DNA of 64,000 bases from Xanthomonas hortorum pv. pelargonii (GCF_024499015.1 NZ_CP098604.1:4030001-4094000); one strand, 5' to 3'. Positions 10,042 to 18,991 are shown, counted from the first letter of the stretch. The notes: generated by a model from the sequence alone, not told the origin. Numbers and translations are program-made.

Positions 10042-10572
10042 GTGGTGCTGTGCGATCTGGCGGTGGTCGATCCAGCGGCGATGGCCGAGTACCACACCCG
10101 TAACCGCGAACATCTCGCCGGTGCCATGCCACTGCGGCCGCCTGCGTTCTACACCACCGACGGCTGGCGGCGCCTGAGTATCGCTTATCGCACTGCGGTG
10201 CCCGGCGAGCGCGAGTTGCAACTGGTGTTGTTGCGCGATGCACAGGTGATCGGCACGGTCGGCTTCACCCAGATCCAGCGTGGCGCCTTCCAGGGCTGCC
10301 ATCTGGGCTACGGCCTGGATGCGCAGCAGCAGGGACGCGGGTTGATCCAGTGGGCGGCCACGCAGGGCATTGCCTTCGCATTCGGCCCGCTCGGCCTGCA
10401 TCGGGTGATGGCGCAATACGTCCCCGACAATCTGCGCAGTGCGCGCGTGCTGCAGCGGCTGGGTTTCCAGATCGAAGGTTATGCGCGGCGTTATCTGCAA
10501 TTGAACGGCGTCTGGCGCGACCATGTGTTGACCAGCAAGTTGCGCGACGATGACCCACCTGTTGGCGCTTAG
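10042..10572 (+). CDS. GNAT-family N-acetyltransferase (RimJ/RimL-like)
   Basis: A 176-residue acetyltransferase of the RimJ/RimL type. The acetyl-CoA binding core is visible as IGTVGFTQIQRGAFQG followed by LGYGLDAQQQGRGLIQWA (motif A, Q-x-x-G-R-G) and, near the C terminus, the LHRVMAQYVPDNLRSARVLQRLGF segment typical of alanine N-acetyltransferases acting on ribosomal proteins or other amino groups. The predicted start is GTG at 10042; the frame stays open further upstream without a good alternative, so the N terminus is uncertain. It follows chpC by 93 bases on the same strand and may be co-transcribed, but has no known role in pilus signalling. The roughly 200 bases after it hold no gene. 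Confidence 0.8.
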   Translation: MVLCDLAVVDPAAMAEYHTRNREHLAGAMPLRPPAFYTTDGWRRLSIAYRTAVPGERELQLVLLRDAQVIGTVGFTQIQRGAFQGCHLGYGLDAQQQGRGLIQWAATQGIAFAFGPLGLHRVMAQYVPDNLRSARVLQRLGFQIEGYARRYLQLNGVWRDHVLTSKLRDDDPPVGA

Positions 10573-10777
10573 TGCCTGTGGAGTACGCGTTGAGTTGCCG
10601 ATGTGCGCGGTCGATTTGCTGAGCGTTTATTCGCGATGTGCAGCGGAATGCCTGACGGTTTGAGCGACAGCTGATCGACCAAAAGGTCAGGGGTTACACA
10701 CTGCGCGCGTTGCCCAGTGACGCTACCTTGCGTTGATATCTGCGTTGATCGCAGCGTTGTGCTGAAAGGGGGCGCCC

Positions 10778-12079
10778 TTATTGCGCAGTGTCGAATGGTT
10801 CGAGGCGTAGCTGGTCAGCTGCCAGATGCGTGTCTTGCACGATATCCACCTGCGTCGACCAGCCGCGTTGCTTGAGTTGATCGCGCAGTTGAGTGGCCCA
10901 GCTCTGCACCTCGGGCGCATCCGCTGTGGCGGCCCGGAGGCGGATCTGGGCAGGCGTTCGATCGGCAGACAGTGCGTAACGCGCAAGCCAGTCGCGTGGC
11001 GAAGTGGAAAGTTTTAGCAGACCTGGCTTGCGGGTCATGCTGCCCTTTGCCTGGTAGACCGTTGCGTCCGGCGCGGCTGCGCTAGCGGCTGGTTTGGATG
11101 ATGGAGATGCATCGCGATAGGCATCGAGGCGCGGTGTGGGTGCATTGCGCACGCGCAGCGGAGCAGCCTGGCCTGCGACAGGCGCAGCGCGGGAGATCAG
11201 TGGTGTTTCTGCTGCATGCGCGTTTGTTTGTCGCTCGATCAGTGAGGTTTGCGCTGGCGGCGATACAGGTGCCGATGCCGCGTCTGGTGCAATCGATGCG
11301 GATGCGGGTGTGCTGCGATTTGCGGGTGCGGCAAGCGAGCCACTGACGAACGCATCGGCCGGGCTTGCGACGATGGGAGCGGGCGGCGGGGGCGCTGCTG
11401 GTGCCTGCGCGTCGATGGATTGCGCATCAACGCCTGGCGCAGGTTCGGCGACGCTCATGGCTGCAAGTGCAGGCGCCGCAGCAGGCGCAGGCACAGCAGC
11501 AGGTGCAGGTGCCGCAGCAGGAGTGAGCGGTGGCGCACTAACTGGTTCCGGAGCGAGAGCTGGAGCTGGCGATGGCTGCGCTGGGGGCAATGGTGGCAAT
11601 GGCGACCGCGATGGCAACGCCGCTATCGAAGGCGCGGCCGCATTGGGTGCCTCGGCATACGCCGGTGCCGGCAGTGCAGGCAGGTCGGATGTGCTGTCTA
11701 CTGTGCGATCCACCTGGTGGGCGTCGCGCGTTGCCTGTTGAGTCTTTTGCGGTTCTGCCAATGCCGTATCAGGCGTCGTAGCGGTCGGCAGCTCCAGCGT
11801 GGGTTGGCTGGCCTGCCACTGTAGGCCAATGCCAACGGCCAGCGTGATCGATGCAGCAAAGGCGAGCGTCGGCATCCAGCGCGGGCGCCGGCTGCTGCGC
11901 CGGGAGGCGGCTGCGTGGCTGGTTTGAGTAGAGGTTGCGCTTGATTCGAGTGCTTGCAGTGTTGATGCCTGAGCCTGAGCCTGAGTGAGCAGCAGATGCA
12001 GATGCAGATGCAGATGAAGATGCAATTTCAGGCGCAGCTGGGGAGCGCGATGCAGCTCCAGATGTATCTGCCGCTTCAT
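10778..12079 (-). CDS. Anti-sigma-like membrane protein, C-terminal part (frameshifted from the ORF at 11769-12587)
   Basis: This frame carries a single hydrophobic segment (PTLAFAASITLAVGIGLQW) preceded by a basic cluster (RRSSRRPRW), then about 250 residues rich in Pro and Ala, and a conserved-looking C-terminal domain ending in DQLRLEPFDTAQ with several Trp residues (RDWLARY, SWATQLRDQL). That is the layout of a single-pass protein with a cytoplasmic N terminus and an extended periplasmic tail. The first residues in this frame (poly His-Leu) are only the out-of-frame reading of a hexamer repeat, so the natural start is in the other frame at 12587. It lies directly downstream of a sigma-factor gene, so the intact protein was probably an anti-sigma factor or regulator of that sigma. 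Function is inferred from context only. Confidence 0.6.
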   Translation of the reverse strand: MKRQIHLELHRAPQLRLKLHLHLHLHLHLLLTQAQAQASTLQALESSATSTQTSHAAASRRSSRRPRWMPTLAFAASITLAVGIGLQWQASQPTLELPTATTPDTALAEPQKTQQATRDAHQVDRTVDSTSDLPALPAPAYAEAPNAAAPSIAALPSRSPLPPLPPAQPSPAPALAPEPVSAPPLTPAAAPAPAAVPAPAAAPALAAMSVAEPAPGVDAQSIDAQAPAAPPPPAPIVASPADAFVSGSLAAPANRSTPASASIAPDAASAPVSPPAQTSLIERQTNAHAAETPLISRAAPVAGQAAPLRVRNAPTPRLDAYRDASPSSKPAASAAAPDATVYQAKGSMTRKPGLLKLSTSPRDWLARYALSADRTPAQIRLRAATADAPEVQSWATQLRDQLKQRGWSTQVDIVQDTHLAADQLRLEPFDTAQ

Positions 12080-12587
12080 TCGAAGAAGCAGACATATCCG
12101 CAGTTATCGAAGCATCTTTAGCTAGAGATAAATCCGCAGCCATCGAAGTATCTTTAGCTAGAAATACCTCTGCAGCTATCGACACATCTGCAGCGGAGGG
12201 CACATCCACACTCGGCCGCATAGCTGCCTTGTCGGTGCGCGCTTGCTGCTCGATCCACGCACGCGCAGATGCGCTCAACGCCGTCCCCAATGCCTGATCG
12301 GCACGTTCGCCCTGTGCAAGACGCGCCTGTACGGCAGCGCGCTGTGCTGCCTGCGCTTGTTCGGCTTGCGCTGCGGCGGCGGCAAACACGGCTGCCATCG
12401 TGGAGGGTGCTTCGAATTGCAATCCGTCCTGTGCGGGAGTCGCTGCATTGCGTTCGGCATCGGCAATGCGCGCGGCCTGCGCAAACCATGCATCCATGGA
12501 CGCAGGCGGTGCATGCGACGGCAGGGCACGCAGCAGTGCGGCAAGGCCATCGCTGCCCGCGAGAAAGCGGTCGAATGCGCTACTCAT
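11769..12587 (-). CDS. Anti-sigma-like protein, N-terminal part (frame ends early after a repeat-associated frameshift)
   Basis: The ATG at 12587 overlaps the stop of the upstream sigma-factor gene by four bases (ATGA), so this is the natural start. About 190 residues are convincing: an Ala/Gln-rich helical N-terminal domain (DRFLAGSDGLAALLRAL, FAQAARIADAERN) and a degenerate internal repeat of the form AADxSLAKDxS. After the Ser-Ala run encoded by the hexamer repeat near 12000 the frame turns into non-protein-like sequence (ending PTHAGAADRYDA), while the membrane segment and tail continue in the frame of the 10778-12079 ORF. One extra nucleotide, or two missing, between about 11966 and 12030 explains this. 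The intact protein would have been about 600 residues. Confidence 0.6.
   Translation of the reverse strand: MSSAFDRFLAGSDGLAALLRALPSHAPPASMDAWFAQAARIADAERNAATPAQDGLQFEAPSTMAAVFAAAAAQAEQAQAAQRAAVQARLAQGERADQALGTALSASARAWIEQQARTDKAAMRPSVDVPSAADVSIAAEVFLAKDTSMAADLSLAKDASITADMSASSNEAADTSGAASRSPAAPEIASSSASASASAAHSGSGSGINTASTRIKRNLYSNQPRSRLPAQQPAPALDADARLCCIDHAGRWHWPTVAGQPTHAGAADRYDA
11967..12024. repeat. Hexanucleotide tandem repeats at the frameshift point
   Basis: Two adjacent six-base repeats: three copies of GCCTGA (11967-11984) and four perfect plus one imperfect copies of GCAGAT (11992-12021). Whole-unit slippage would keep the frame. The frame change between the two halves of the anti-sigma-like gene nevertheless falls at this block. 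Confidence 0.85.
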
Positions 12588-13156
12588 TGCGTCGCATCCA
12601 GGCTAAGGCGCAGTTTTGCGAACGCATAGCGCAGCCGGCTCTTGACGGTCTCGAAGCCTTCGCCGATCACCTGGGCGATTTCTTCCATGCTGAGTTCGGC
12701 AAAGAAGCGCAGCACCACCACTTCGCGCTGTGCGTCGGGCAATGCCATCACTGCGGCGCGCACGCGCTGTTGTTGCTGGCCGAGCATGGCCAACTGCTCG
12801 GTGCTCAGGTCGTCGTCTGGCAGCTGCAGATGCGCATCGTCCAGCGCAACCGAGGTGGTGTGATAAGCGCTGCGGCGGATGTCGATCCAGCCATTGCGCG
12901 CGATCTGAAACAGAAAGCTGTTGAACGTCGCCTGCCCGGGGCGGTAGTCGCTGCAGCGGGTCATCAGCTTGACCCAGGTCTTTTGCGCGAGATCTTCTGC
13001 TTCGCTCAGGTTGCCTTCGCACAACCAGGCCAAAAAATTGAACAGGGCGCGGTTGTGGCGCGTGAACAACTCGGTGGCCGGTTGTTCGACAAAGCCATTG
13101 GCGACGAGGAGCATGAGCTCCTCGTCGGGAAGATGCGCAAGGTTGGCAGGTTGCAT
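12584..13156 (-). CDS. ECF-like sigma-70 family RNA polymerase sigma factor
   Basis: 190 residues from the ATG at 13156, with a longer frame possible from 13186. Region 2 is visible as LFTRHNRALFNFLAWLCEGN, EAEDLAQKTWVKL and FNSFLFQIARNGWIDIRR. Region 4 is ALPDAQREVVVLRFFAELSMEEIAQVIG followed by the recognition helix FETVKSRLRYAFAKLR. It lacks region 3, as expected for an ECF sigma. Its stop overlaps the ATG of the anti-sigma-like gene by four bases, and the VWA lipoprotein gene lies about 30 bases upstream, so the three genes probably form one unit. The order VWA protein, sigma factor, membrane regulator suggests response to a cell-envelope signal. The trigger cannot be read from sequence. 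Confidence 0.88.
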   Translation of the reverse strand: MQPANLAHLPDEELMLLVANGFVEQPATELFTRHNRALFNFLAWLCEGNLSEAEDLAQKTWVKLMTRCSDYRPGQATFNSFLFQIARNGWIDIRRSAYHTTSVALDDAHLQLPDDDLSTEQLAMLGQQQQRVRAAVMALPDAQREVVVLRFFAELSMEEIAQVIGEGFETVKSRLRYAFAKLRLSLDATQ

Positions 13157-13185
13157 GCGCGCAGTATAGGCAAGCGCCGCGTGCA

Positions 13186-15001
13186 TCAGTCAGTGTTGGC
13201 GAGTGGCCGGGGGCTCAGCGTGTCGGCCTGCTGCACCATGCGCAGAAAGTCGGCGCGGTAGCCGAAGCGGTCGCTGCCCAGGCTGCCGGCAGCCAAGGCG
13301 CGTACCTGCGGATAATCCCAGCCACGCAACTGACTGCCGCCACGCAGGCGCTGGCCGAACCCGGCCACTGCGGCGGAAAAGCGGAAGGCATCGCTGGTGG
13401 CGTTCAATGCCAGGCGGTGATCGTTGCTGACCACTGTGTCGAGGCAGCTTGCTGCGCTGGGCATCGGGGAGTTTGTAGCGCAGTTTGACGTGTGCCAGTT
13501 CGCTGTCGATTGCACGCACTTTTCGAGGTGTGGCGGTGTTGGCATAGCGCAACGGGTCCACCGATGCGTGGCTGTTGGTCGGAGTGATTTCGTACAGTGC
13601 GGTGACGGTGTGGCCGGCACCGATCTCGCCTGCATCGACCTGGTCGTTGTTGAAATCCTCGCGTTGCAAGGCACGGTTTTCATAGCCGATCAGGCGGTAT
13701 TCCTTGACGGTGTCCGGATTGAATTCGACCTGGATCTTGACGTCGCGCGCGATGGTGACCAGCGTGGCGCCAAGCTCGTGGGTCAGCACCTTGCGCGCTT
13801 CCAGTGGCGAGTCGATGTAGGCGTAGGCACCGTCGCCCGCATCGGCCAGCTGTTCCATCAATGTGTCGTTGTAGTTGCCTGTGCCGAAGCCGAGCGTGGA
13901 CAACGCCACACCGGAGCGCCGCTTCTCGGCGACCATGCCCTTGAGCTGATCGAAGTCGGTGACGCCGACATTGAAGTCGCCGTCGGTGGCGAGCAGGATG
14001 CGGTTGATGCCGCCGCGCAGATAGCCTTGCTGTGCCGCCTTGTAGGCCAGTTCGATACCGCTGGCACCGGCAGTGGAACCGCCCGACTGCAGGGCGTCGA
14101 TCGCTTCGATGATCCGGCCTTGCTGGTCGCCGGGCGTGGGCGGCAGTACGACCGCAGTGTTGCCGGCGTAGGTCACCAGGGTGATGCGATCTTTCGCACG
14201 CAACTGGCGCACCAGCAGCTTGAGCGAGGACTGCAGCAGCGGCAGTTTGTCGGGCGATTCCATCGAGCCGGAGACATCGACCAGAAACACCAGGTTGGCC
14301 GGCGGCAAGTCAGCCGTTGCGATAGCGCGACCGGCGATGCCGACGCGCAGCAGCAGGCTGTCGTTGTTCCAGGGTGTGGGCGCCAGTTCGGTGCGCACCG
14401 CGAAGGGTTTGCCGTCGGTCGGCGCAGGATCGTCGTAGCGGAAGTAGTTGATCAGTTCTTCCACGCGCACTGCATCGACCGGCGGCAGCGTGCCTGCACT
14501 CAGGAATCGCCGCACATTGCTGTAGCTGCCGGTGTCCACGTCGATGCTGAAGGTAGACACCGGATTCGCTGCGGTCTGCACGATCGGGTTGTCGCTTAGC
14601 GTTTGATAGGTTTCGCGATTTTCGGCGGGTGCCGGCAGGATCGGCGGCATCGGAATGAGGTTGTCGAGCATTGGGCGACGCGCGACCAGTTTGGCGGCCG
14701 GTGCGCGTTGTGCCACGAAGGACTCGAGCGCGATGGACGCTGCAGGCATCGGCGATGGCATCACTGATGGCGATGATGGCGGAGGTGGTGGGCTCGGCGT
14801 GGAAGGCTGCTCCATTGCGTGTGCAGGGGCAGGCACTGCGAGCTGGCCTTCGGCGTGGGGCGTCGTCGATGCGGTGGGTTGCGAAGGCTGAGCGGTGGCA
14901 GGCAAGGCGGTGGTGCGCGACCGGTCGCTGTTCGGCTCGGTGGGTTCGTGCGAGCAGGCGCTCAGCAGCAGGGCGAGCGCAAGAAGGCTATGACGTGGCA
15001 T
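13186..15001 (-). pseudogene. VWA-domain lipoprotein (YfbK-like), frameshifted near its C terminus
   Basis: The start is set at 15001 by a clear lipoprotein signal, MPRHSLLALALLLSACSHE, with the lipobox LLSAC. After a Pro/Ser-rich linker come a YfbK-type domain (FSIDVDTGSYSNVRRFL; VDAVRVEELINYFRY) and the VWA domain with the metal-ion site VFLVDVSGSME and ATDGDFNVG. The expected C-terminal domain of this family (NATSDAFRFSAAVAGFGQ to the end) is in the next frame, 13186-13683. The frame leaves after PDAQRSKL around 13443-13446, where the - strand reads GCTGCCTCGAC; removing one C restores continuous reading. Total length is one base more than a multiple of three. As written, the protein ends in about 80 unrelated residues. 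It lies upstream of a sigma-factor gene and likely belongs to the same unit. Confidence 0.8.
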
Positions 15002-15180
15002 GGGAATCCTTTGCGTGGCGAAGTGGGATGGGTGAACAACCGGACAGCCCGAGGTCGCCGTGCACTGCGCCTCTGTTGAGTAAACGGGCCAGTGCGGCAA
15101 ATGGGGTTAAGTGGGTTGAAGATTTTTCGGTCGCTGGTGCGTGCTGCCGTGTGCAGTGCCAGCGGAGGGGGGGGATTCTT

Positions 15181-15230
15181 CCCTTCTCCCATCGGGAGAA
15201 GGTGGCGCGTAGCGCCGGATGAGGGTACGG
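15181..15230 (+). repeat. Xanthomonas intergenic palindromic (REP-like) element
   Basis: The sequence holds two hairpins in a row, CCTTCTCCCATCGGGAGAAGG and GGCGCGTAGCGCC, followed by GGATGAGGG. A close relative lies in opposite orientation at 40145-40187. The element sits in the 380-base gap between the divergent VWA lipoprotein and glycosylasparaginase genes; otherwise I see only presumed promoters there. Confidence 0.75.
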
Positions 15231-15381
15231 CTGGGCAGGGCGCTGTCGGTCGCCCCGTGTGTTATGCGCGAATCCGCATTGCTGGGCGCCGCAATACGGT
15301 TTATCCGCACGCGGCGCTGCCGCATGATGGAAGGCTGTCGCCGCGCAGTGCGGCTGTCTGTTTCCTTCATGGAGTTCCCGG

Positions 15382-16446
15382 ATGATCCAACGTCGTCACT
15401 TCCTCAAGAGCGCCACGCTTGGTGCGATCGCCTCCGGTCTGGCCGGGTGGGGTGCGCGTGCGCAGGCGGCGGTTGGTGCCAGTACGCCAGGCCGCGTTGC
15501 GGTGTTGCCGCGCGGCGCGGCGCGGGTGATTTCCACCTGGGATTTCGGCATTGCGGCCAACCAGGCCGCCTGGAAAATTCTCAGTACCGGCGGCATCGCG
15601 CTGGATGCGGTGGAAGCCGGCGTGCGCGTACCCGAAGCGGACCCGAGCAATCCCACCGTGGGGCTGGGCGGTTACCCGGATCGCGATGGGCGGGTGACAT
15701 TGGATGCCTGCATCATGGATCACCTGGGCAATTGCGGCTCGGTGGCGGCACTGGAAGATGTGGTGCATGCGATCTCGGTAGCGCGCGCGGTGATGGAGAA
15801 AACCCCGCATGTGATGCTGGTCGGCGATGGTGCGCGTCAGTTCGCGTTGGAGCAGGGCTTCCCGAAGACCAAGCTGCTCACGCCCAGCTCTGAAGCGGCG
15901 TGGAAGGAGTGGTTGAAGACCTCGAAGTATTCGCCCGAGGCCAACATCGAAAACCGCGCCTGGCGCGATGCCAAGTTGCCGGGTGGCAAGGACAATCACG
16001 ACACCATCGGCATGCTGGCGCTGGATGCGCACGGCAATCTGTCCGGTGCGTGCACCACCAGCGGCATGGCGTGGAAGATGCACGGCCGGGTCGGCGACAG
16101 CCCGATCATCGGTGCGGGCCTGTATGTGGACAACGAGGTGGGCGGTGCGACCTCGACCGGCGTTGGCGAAGAAGTGATCCGCAATGTGGGGAGTTTTGCG
16201 GTGGTGGAAATGATGCGCCAGGGCAAGTCGCCGGCAGAGGCATGCCGCGAGGTGGTGATGCGGCTGATACGGCGCAAGCCCGAGCTCACCCGCACACTGC
16301 AGGTGGGGTTTTTGGCAATGAACAAGCAGGGCGAGGTGGGTGCATTCGCGATCCAGAAGGGTTTCAGCTACGCGGTCTGCGATGCACAACGGCAGGATCT
16401 ACTGGTGCCCGGTGAAAGCCACTACACCACTGAGCCTGCGGCATGA
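15382..16446 (+). CDS. N4-(beta-N-acetylglucosaminyl)-L-asparaginase (glycosylasparaginase)
   Basis: A 354-residue Ntn-hydrolase that cleaves the GlcNAc-Asn bond left when an N-glycoprotein is degraded, releasing aspartate and GlcNAc-amine. The N terminus is a twin-arginine-type signal (IQRRHFLKSATLGAIASGL), so the enzyme is probably exported folded to the periplasm. The autoprocessing site is visible as NHDTIGMLALD, where the Thr becomes the N-terminal nucleophile of the beta subunit; downstream GACTTSGMAWKMHGRVGDSP matches the substrate-binding loop. Length fits the family. A GGAG lies before the ATG. It overlaps cutC by four bases. It could complete the pathway of the N-glycan cluster at 35-64 kb, although it is not adjacent to it. 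Confidence 0.9.
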   Translation: MIQRRHFLKSATLGAIASGLAGWGARAQAAVGASTPGRVAVLPRGAARVISTWDFGIAANQAAWKILSTGGIALDAVEAGVRVPEADPSNPTVGLGGYPDRDGRVTLDACIMDHLGNCGSVAALEDVVHAISVARAVMEKTPHVMLVGDGARQFALEQGFPKTKLLTPSSEAAWKEWLKTSKYSPEANIENRAWRDAKLPGGKDNHDTIGMLALDAHGNLSGACTTSGMAWKMHGRVGDSPIIGAGLYVDNEVGGATSTGVGEEVIRNVGSFAVVEMMRQGKSPAEACREVVMRLIRRKPELTRTLQVGFLAMNKQGEVGAFAIQKGFSYAVCDAQRQDLLVPGESHYTTEPAA

Positions 16447-17174
16447 GCGCGTTGGGGCTGGAAGTGGCTGCCGATTCGCTAGGTTCGGCATTGGCCGCGC
16501 AGGAAGGCGGTGCGATGCGGGTCGAGCTCTGCGGTGGTCTGGATGGCGGCGGGCTGACGCCGTCGTTCGGCACGCTGGCGGTGGTGCGTGAGCGATTGCA
16601 GATTCCGCTGTATGTGTTGATCCGCCCGCGCGTGGGCGATTTCGTCTTCGATGCGGACGAGGTCGAGGTGATGCGGCGCGATGTGGAGCAATGCGTGCGG
16701 CTGGGCTGCGATGGCGTGGTGTTGGGCGCGCTGGATCCGCATGGGCATGTCGATCTGGCCACGATGCGGGCGTTGATCGAGGCGGCGGGATCGCTGGGTG
16801 TGACCTTCCATCGTGCGATCGATGTCAGTGCCGATCCATCGCGTGCGCTGGAAGATGCGATCACGTTGGGGTGCGAGCGGGTACTGACCTCCGGTGCGCG
16901 TGCAAGCGCGCTGGAAGGTGCCGACACCATCGCTGGGCTGGTGCAGCAGGCGGGCCAGCGCATCAGCATCATGCCGGGCGCAGGCGTCTCCGAAACCAAT
17001 GTGCTTGCGCTGCGTGCAAGTACCGGTGCGCGCGAATTTCATGCCTCCTCACGTGGGCCGGTTGCGGCGCAGGTGCATGCGCCGCATGCGTACATCTCCG
17101 ACCTGGGCGGCGATTACCAGCGCACCGATGTGGCGCGTGTGCGGCGGATTGTGGGGTTGTTGCAAGGGATGTGA
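16443..17174 (+). CDS. cutC: CutC family protein
   Basis: A 243-residue TIM-barrel protein of the CutC family. Recognisable blocks are RVELCGGLDGGGLTPS, YVLIRPRVGDFVFD, CDGVVLGALDPHGHVDL, VTFHRAIDVSADP and the C-terminal ILTSGARASALEGA-like segment (here VLTSGARASALEGADT), then HASSRGPVAA. The family was named for copper homeostasis in E. coli, but its biochemical role is not settled and direct copper binding is doubtful. The start overlaps the stop of the glycosylasparaginase gene (ATGA), so the two are translationally coupled. Soluble and cytoplasmic. Confidence 0.88.
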   Translation: MSALGLEVAADSLGSALAAQEGGAMRVELCGGLDGGGLTPSFGTLAVVRERLQIPLYVLIRPRVGDFVFDADEVEVMRRDVEQCVRLGCDGVVLGALDPHGHVDLATMRALIEAAGSLGVTFHRAIDVSADPSRALEDAITLGCERVLTSGARASALEGADTIAGLVQQAGQRISIMPGAGVSETNVLALRASTGAREFHASSRGPVAAQVHAPHAYISDLGGDYQRTDVARVRRIVGLLQGM

Positions 17175-17193
17175 GGCGTAGAGCGGTTGGACT

Positions 17194-17790
17194 GCGGCTT
17201 GGCTGCAGGGTCCTTGCCCGCCCACCCTCGCGGGACACGCTGCAAGTACGTCCTTGTAGCTCTTACGCGGCATCCATGCCGCGTAAGGTCCCGCGACGGT
17301 GGGCGGGCAAGGACCAGTGGAGACGGCCGGTGTGCATAGCTTTCAATAAAACAGTCAGCAAACTGTCTGGTGCGGTGTCCTCACCGATTGCGGGACCGTG
17401 TGGCGGCATGGATGCCGCCACCGAGCCCCCAGGGATGGGTTCACGGCGTGTCCCGCGAGCGGCGAGGGCACCGCGCCCTCGACTCACCTGGCTTTGATTG
17501 TTGATCTGCCGCTTGGCTGCAGGGCCCTTGCCCGCCCACCATCGCGGGACACGCTGCAAGTACGTCCTTGTAAGCTCTTACGCGGCATCCATGCCGCGTA
17601 AGGTCCCGCGACGGTGGGCGGGCAAGGACCAGTGGAGATGGTCGTTGTGCATGGTTTTAAGCAAAACAACCGACTAACTCTCTGGTGCGGCGCCCTCGAC
17701 TGAATCAGGCTTGTGTCTTGCGCATTTGGCGGCATGTCCCGCGAGCGGTAAGGACACCGTGCGCTTGACTTACTTCCGGGCAATGCAGAA
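17194..17790. repeat. Two tandem copies of a 313-bp intergenic unit, each with a long inverted repeat
   Basis: The gap between cutC and the sialidase-like gene consists of two direct copies (17194-17506 and 17507-17790). Each begins with a shared CTTGGCTGCAGGG and holds a long inverted repeat: 17213-17313 and 17526-17627, with arms CCTTGCCCGCCCACC / GGTGGGCGGGCAAGG and an inner palindrome TACGCGGCATCCATGCCGCG. Both copies then carry an AAACA-rich stretch and a GTCCCGCGAGCGG motif. No convincing gene is present. Confidence 0.9.
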
Positions 17791-17794
17791 GTGA

Positions 17795-18880
17795 CTATGG
17801 CATCGTGCCATCCGTACTGCCGCCAAGCCTCGCCGGATCGATCACTACATGTTTGATGCGTCGACGCTTCCAGGTGTAGCTGATGTGCACCAGGCCATCG
17901 CGGGTCTGGATCACGGCGGGATAGGAAAACTCGTCTTTTGCGCTGTTTTCCAACGTAAGCACACGCTGCCAGTGCACGCCATCAGTCGATAGCGCCACCG
18001 CAAGTGTGCCTCGGCCGTCCCACCAGTCCTTGCCGGCGATGCCGGGGTTGTAGACCAGCAGGGCGCGGCCGTCGCGCAGCATCACGGCGTCGGTGCCGGA
18101 GTTGGGGTTTTCTACGTCCAGCAATTGCATCGGTTGCCAGTGCAGGCCGCCATCAGTGGAGAACGTACTGAAAAGCTTGTTCTGCTGGCTTCGGCCCAAT
18201 ATCTGCACGCGGCCGTCTGCATGCAGCAACACGCTGGGCTGGATCGCGCCGATCACTGTCGGATCATTGAGCGGCATGCCGCGTTGCCAATGTGCGCCGT
18301 CGTCGTCGCTCCATTCCAGATGCGCGCGCCAGCCACGGTCTTCGCTGCTGCTGGGTGCGAGGATGCGTCCGTTCGGCAATTGCACCGGCTTGTTCTTGAT
18401 CGGGCCGAGAATGCCGTCGGGCAGGCGCTGCGGTGGCGACCAGTGCGCACCGTCATCGGTCGATGTAATGCGCAGGCCCCACCAGTCGCGCGGATTCGGG
18501 CCGAGCTTGTAGTACAGCTGCACCGGCCCGGTGGCGGACTGAAACAGCACCGGATTCCAGGCCGGCAGTGCGGCGCCATCCACGCCTGCGTGTGCGCCGT
18601 CTGCGATGCGGCGCGGTGTCTGCCAGTGCTGCGGGCCGCGTTGGGCGAGCCAGATACCGACATCGGCCGCACCCTCGTGTGCGCCGCCGAACCAGGCCGC
18701 CAGCAGCGTGCCGTCGCGGGTTTCCAACAGCGTAGAGGCGTGCGCCTGTGGCGTCGGTGCCTGGTCGGCAATGAACTCGCTGAGCATGATCGGTGAGGGC
18801 GGCGGCATGGGCGATTTGGCTTGAACTGCGTAGGCAGCAAGGCTCGCAACAAGGCAGGTCAGCAGGCGTGACAGCGGCAT
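17795..18880 (-). CDS. Exported sialidase-like (BNR/Asp-box) exo-glycosidase
   Basis: 361 residues with a Sec signal peptide (SRLLTCLVASLAAYAVQA). The body is a sialidase-superfamily beta propeller. Asp-box-like repeats are visible as STDDGAHWSPP, SDDDGAHWQRG, STDGGLHWQPM and STDGVHWQRV, and HASTLLETRDGTLLAAWFGG near the N terminus is the conserved opening strand of this family. Bacterial members act on terminal acidic or deoxy sugars, but plant glycans lack sialic acid, so the true substrate is open. It is probably periplasmic. It stands alone on the - strand, with an AT-rich upstream region holding the imperfect palindrome GATACATATTTATC at 18909-18922. Confidence 0.8.
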   Translation of the reverse strand: MPLSRLLTCLVASLAAYAVQAKSPMPPPSPIMLSEFIADQAPTPQAHASTLLETRDGTLLAAWFGGAHEGAADVGIWLAQRGPQHWQTPRRIADGAHAGVDGAALPAWNPVLFQSATGPVQLYYKLGPNPRDWWGLRITSTDDGAHWSPPQRLPDGILGPIKNKPVQLPNGRILAPSSSEDRGWRAHLEWSDDDGAHWQRGMPLNDPTVIGAIQPSVLLHADGRVQILGRSQQNKLFSTFSTDGGLHWQPMQLLDVENPNSGTDAVMLRDGRALLVYNPGIAGKDWWDGRGTLAVALSTDGVHWQRVLTLENSAKDEFSYPAVIQTRDGLVHISYTWKRRRIKHVVIDPARLGGSTDGTMP

Positions 18881-18991
18881 TGTGGTCCAGTCCTGTGTAG
18901 ATTTTAAAGATACATATTTATCATCTATTAAATACCATGTGCTCTGGTCAACCCAGGCGGCCGTGGTCGCCGACCACTGCGAGGACCCGCG

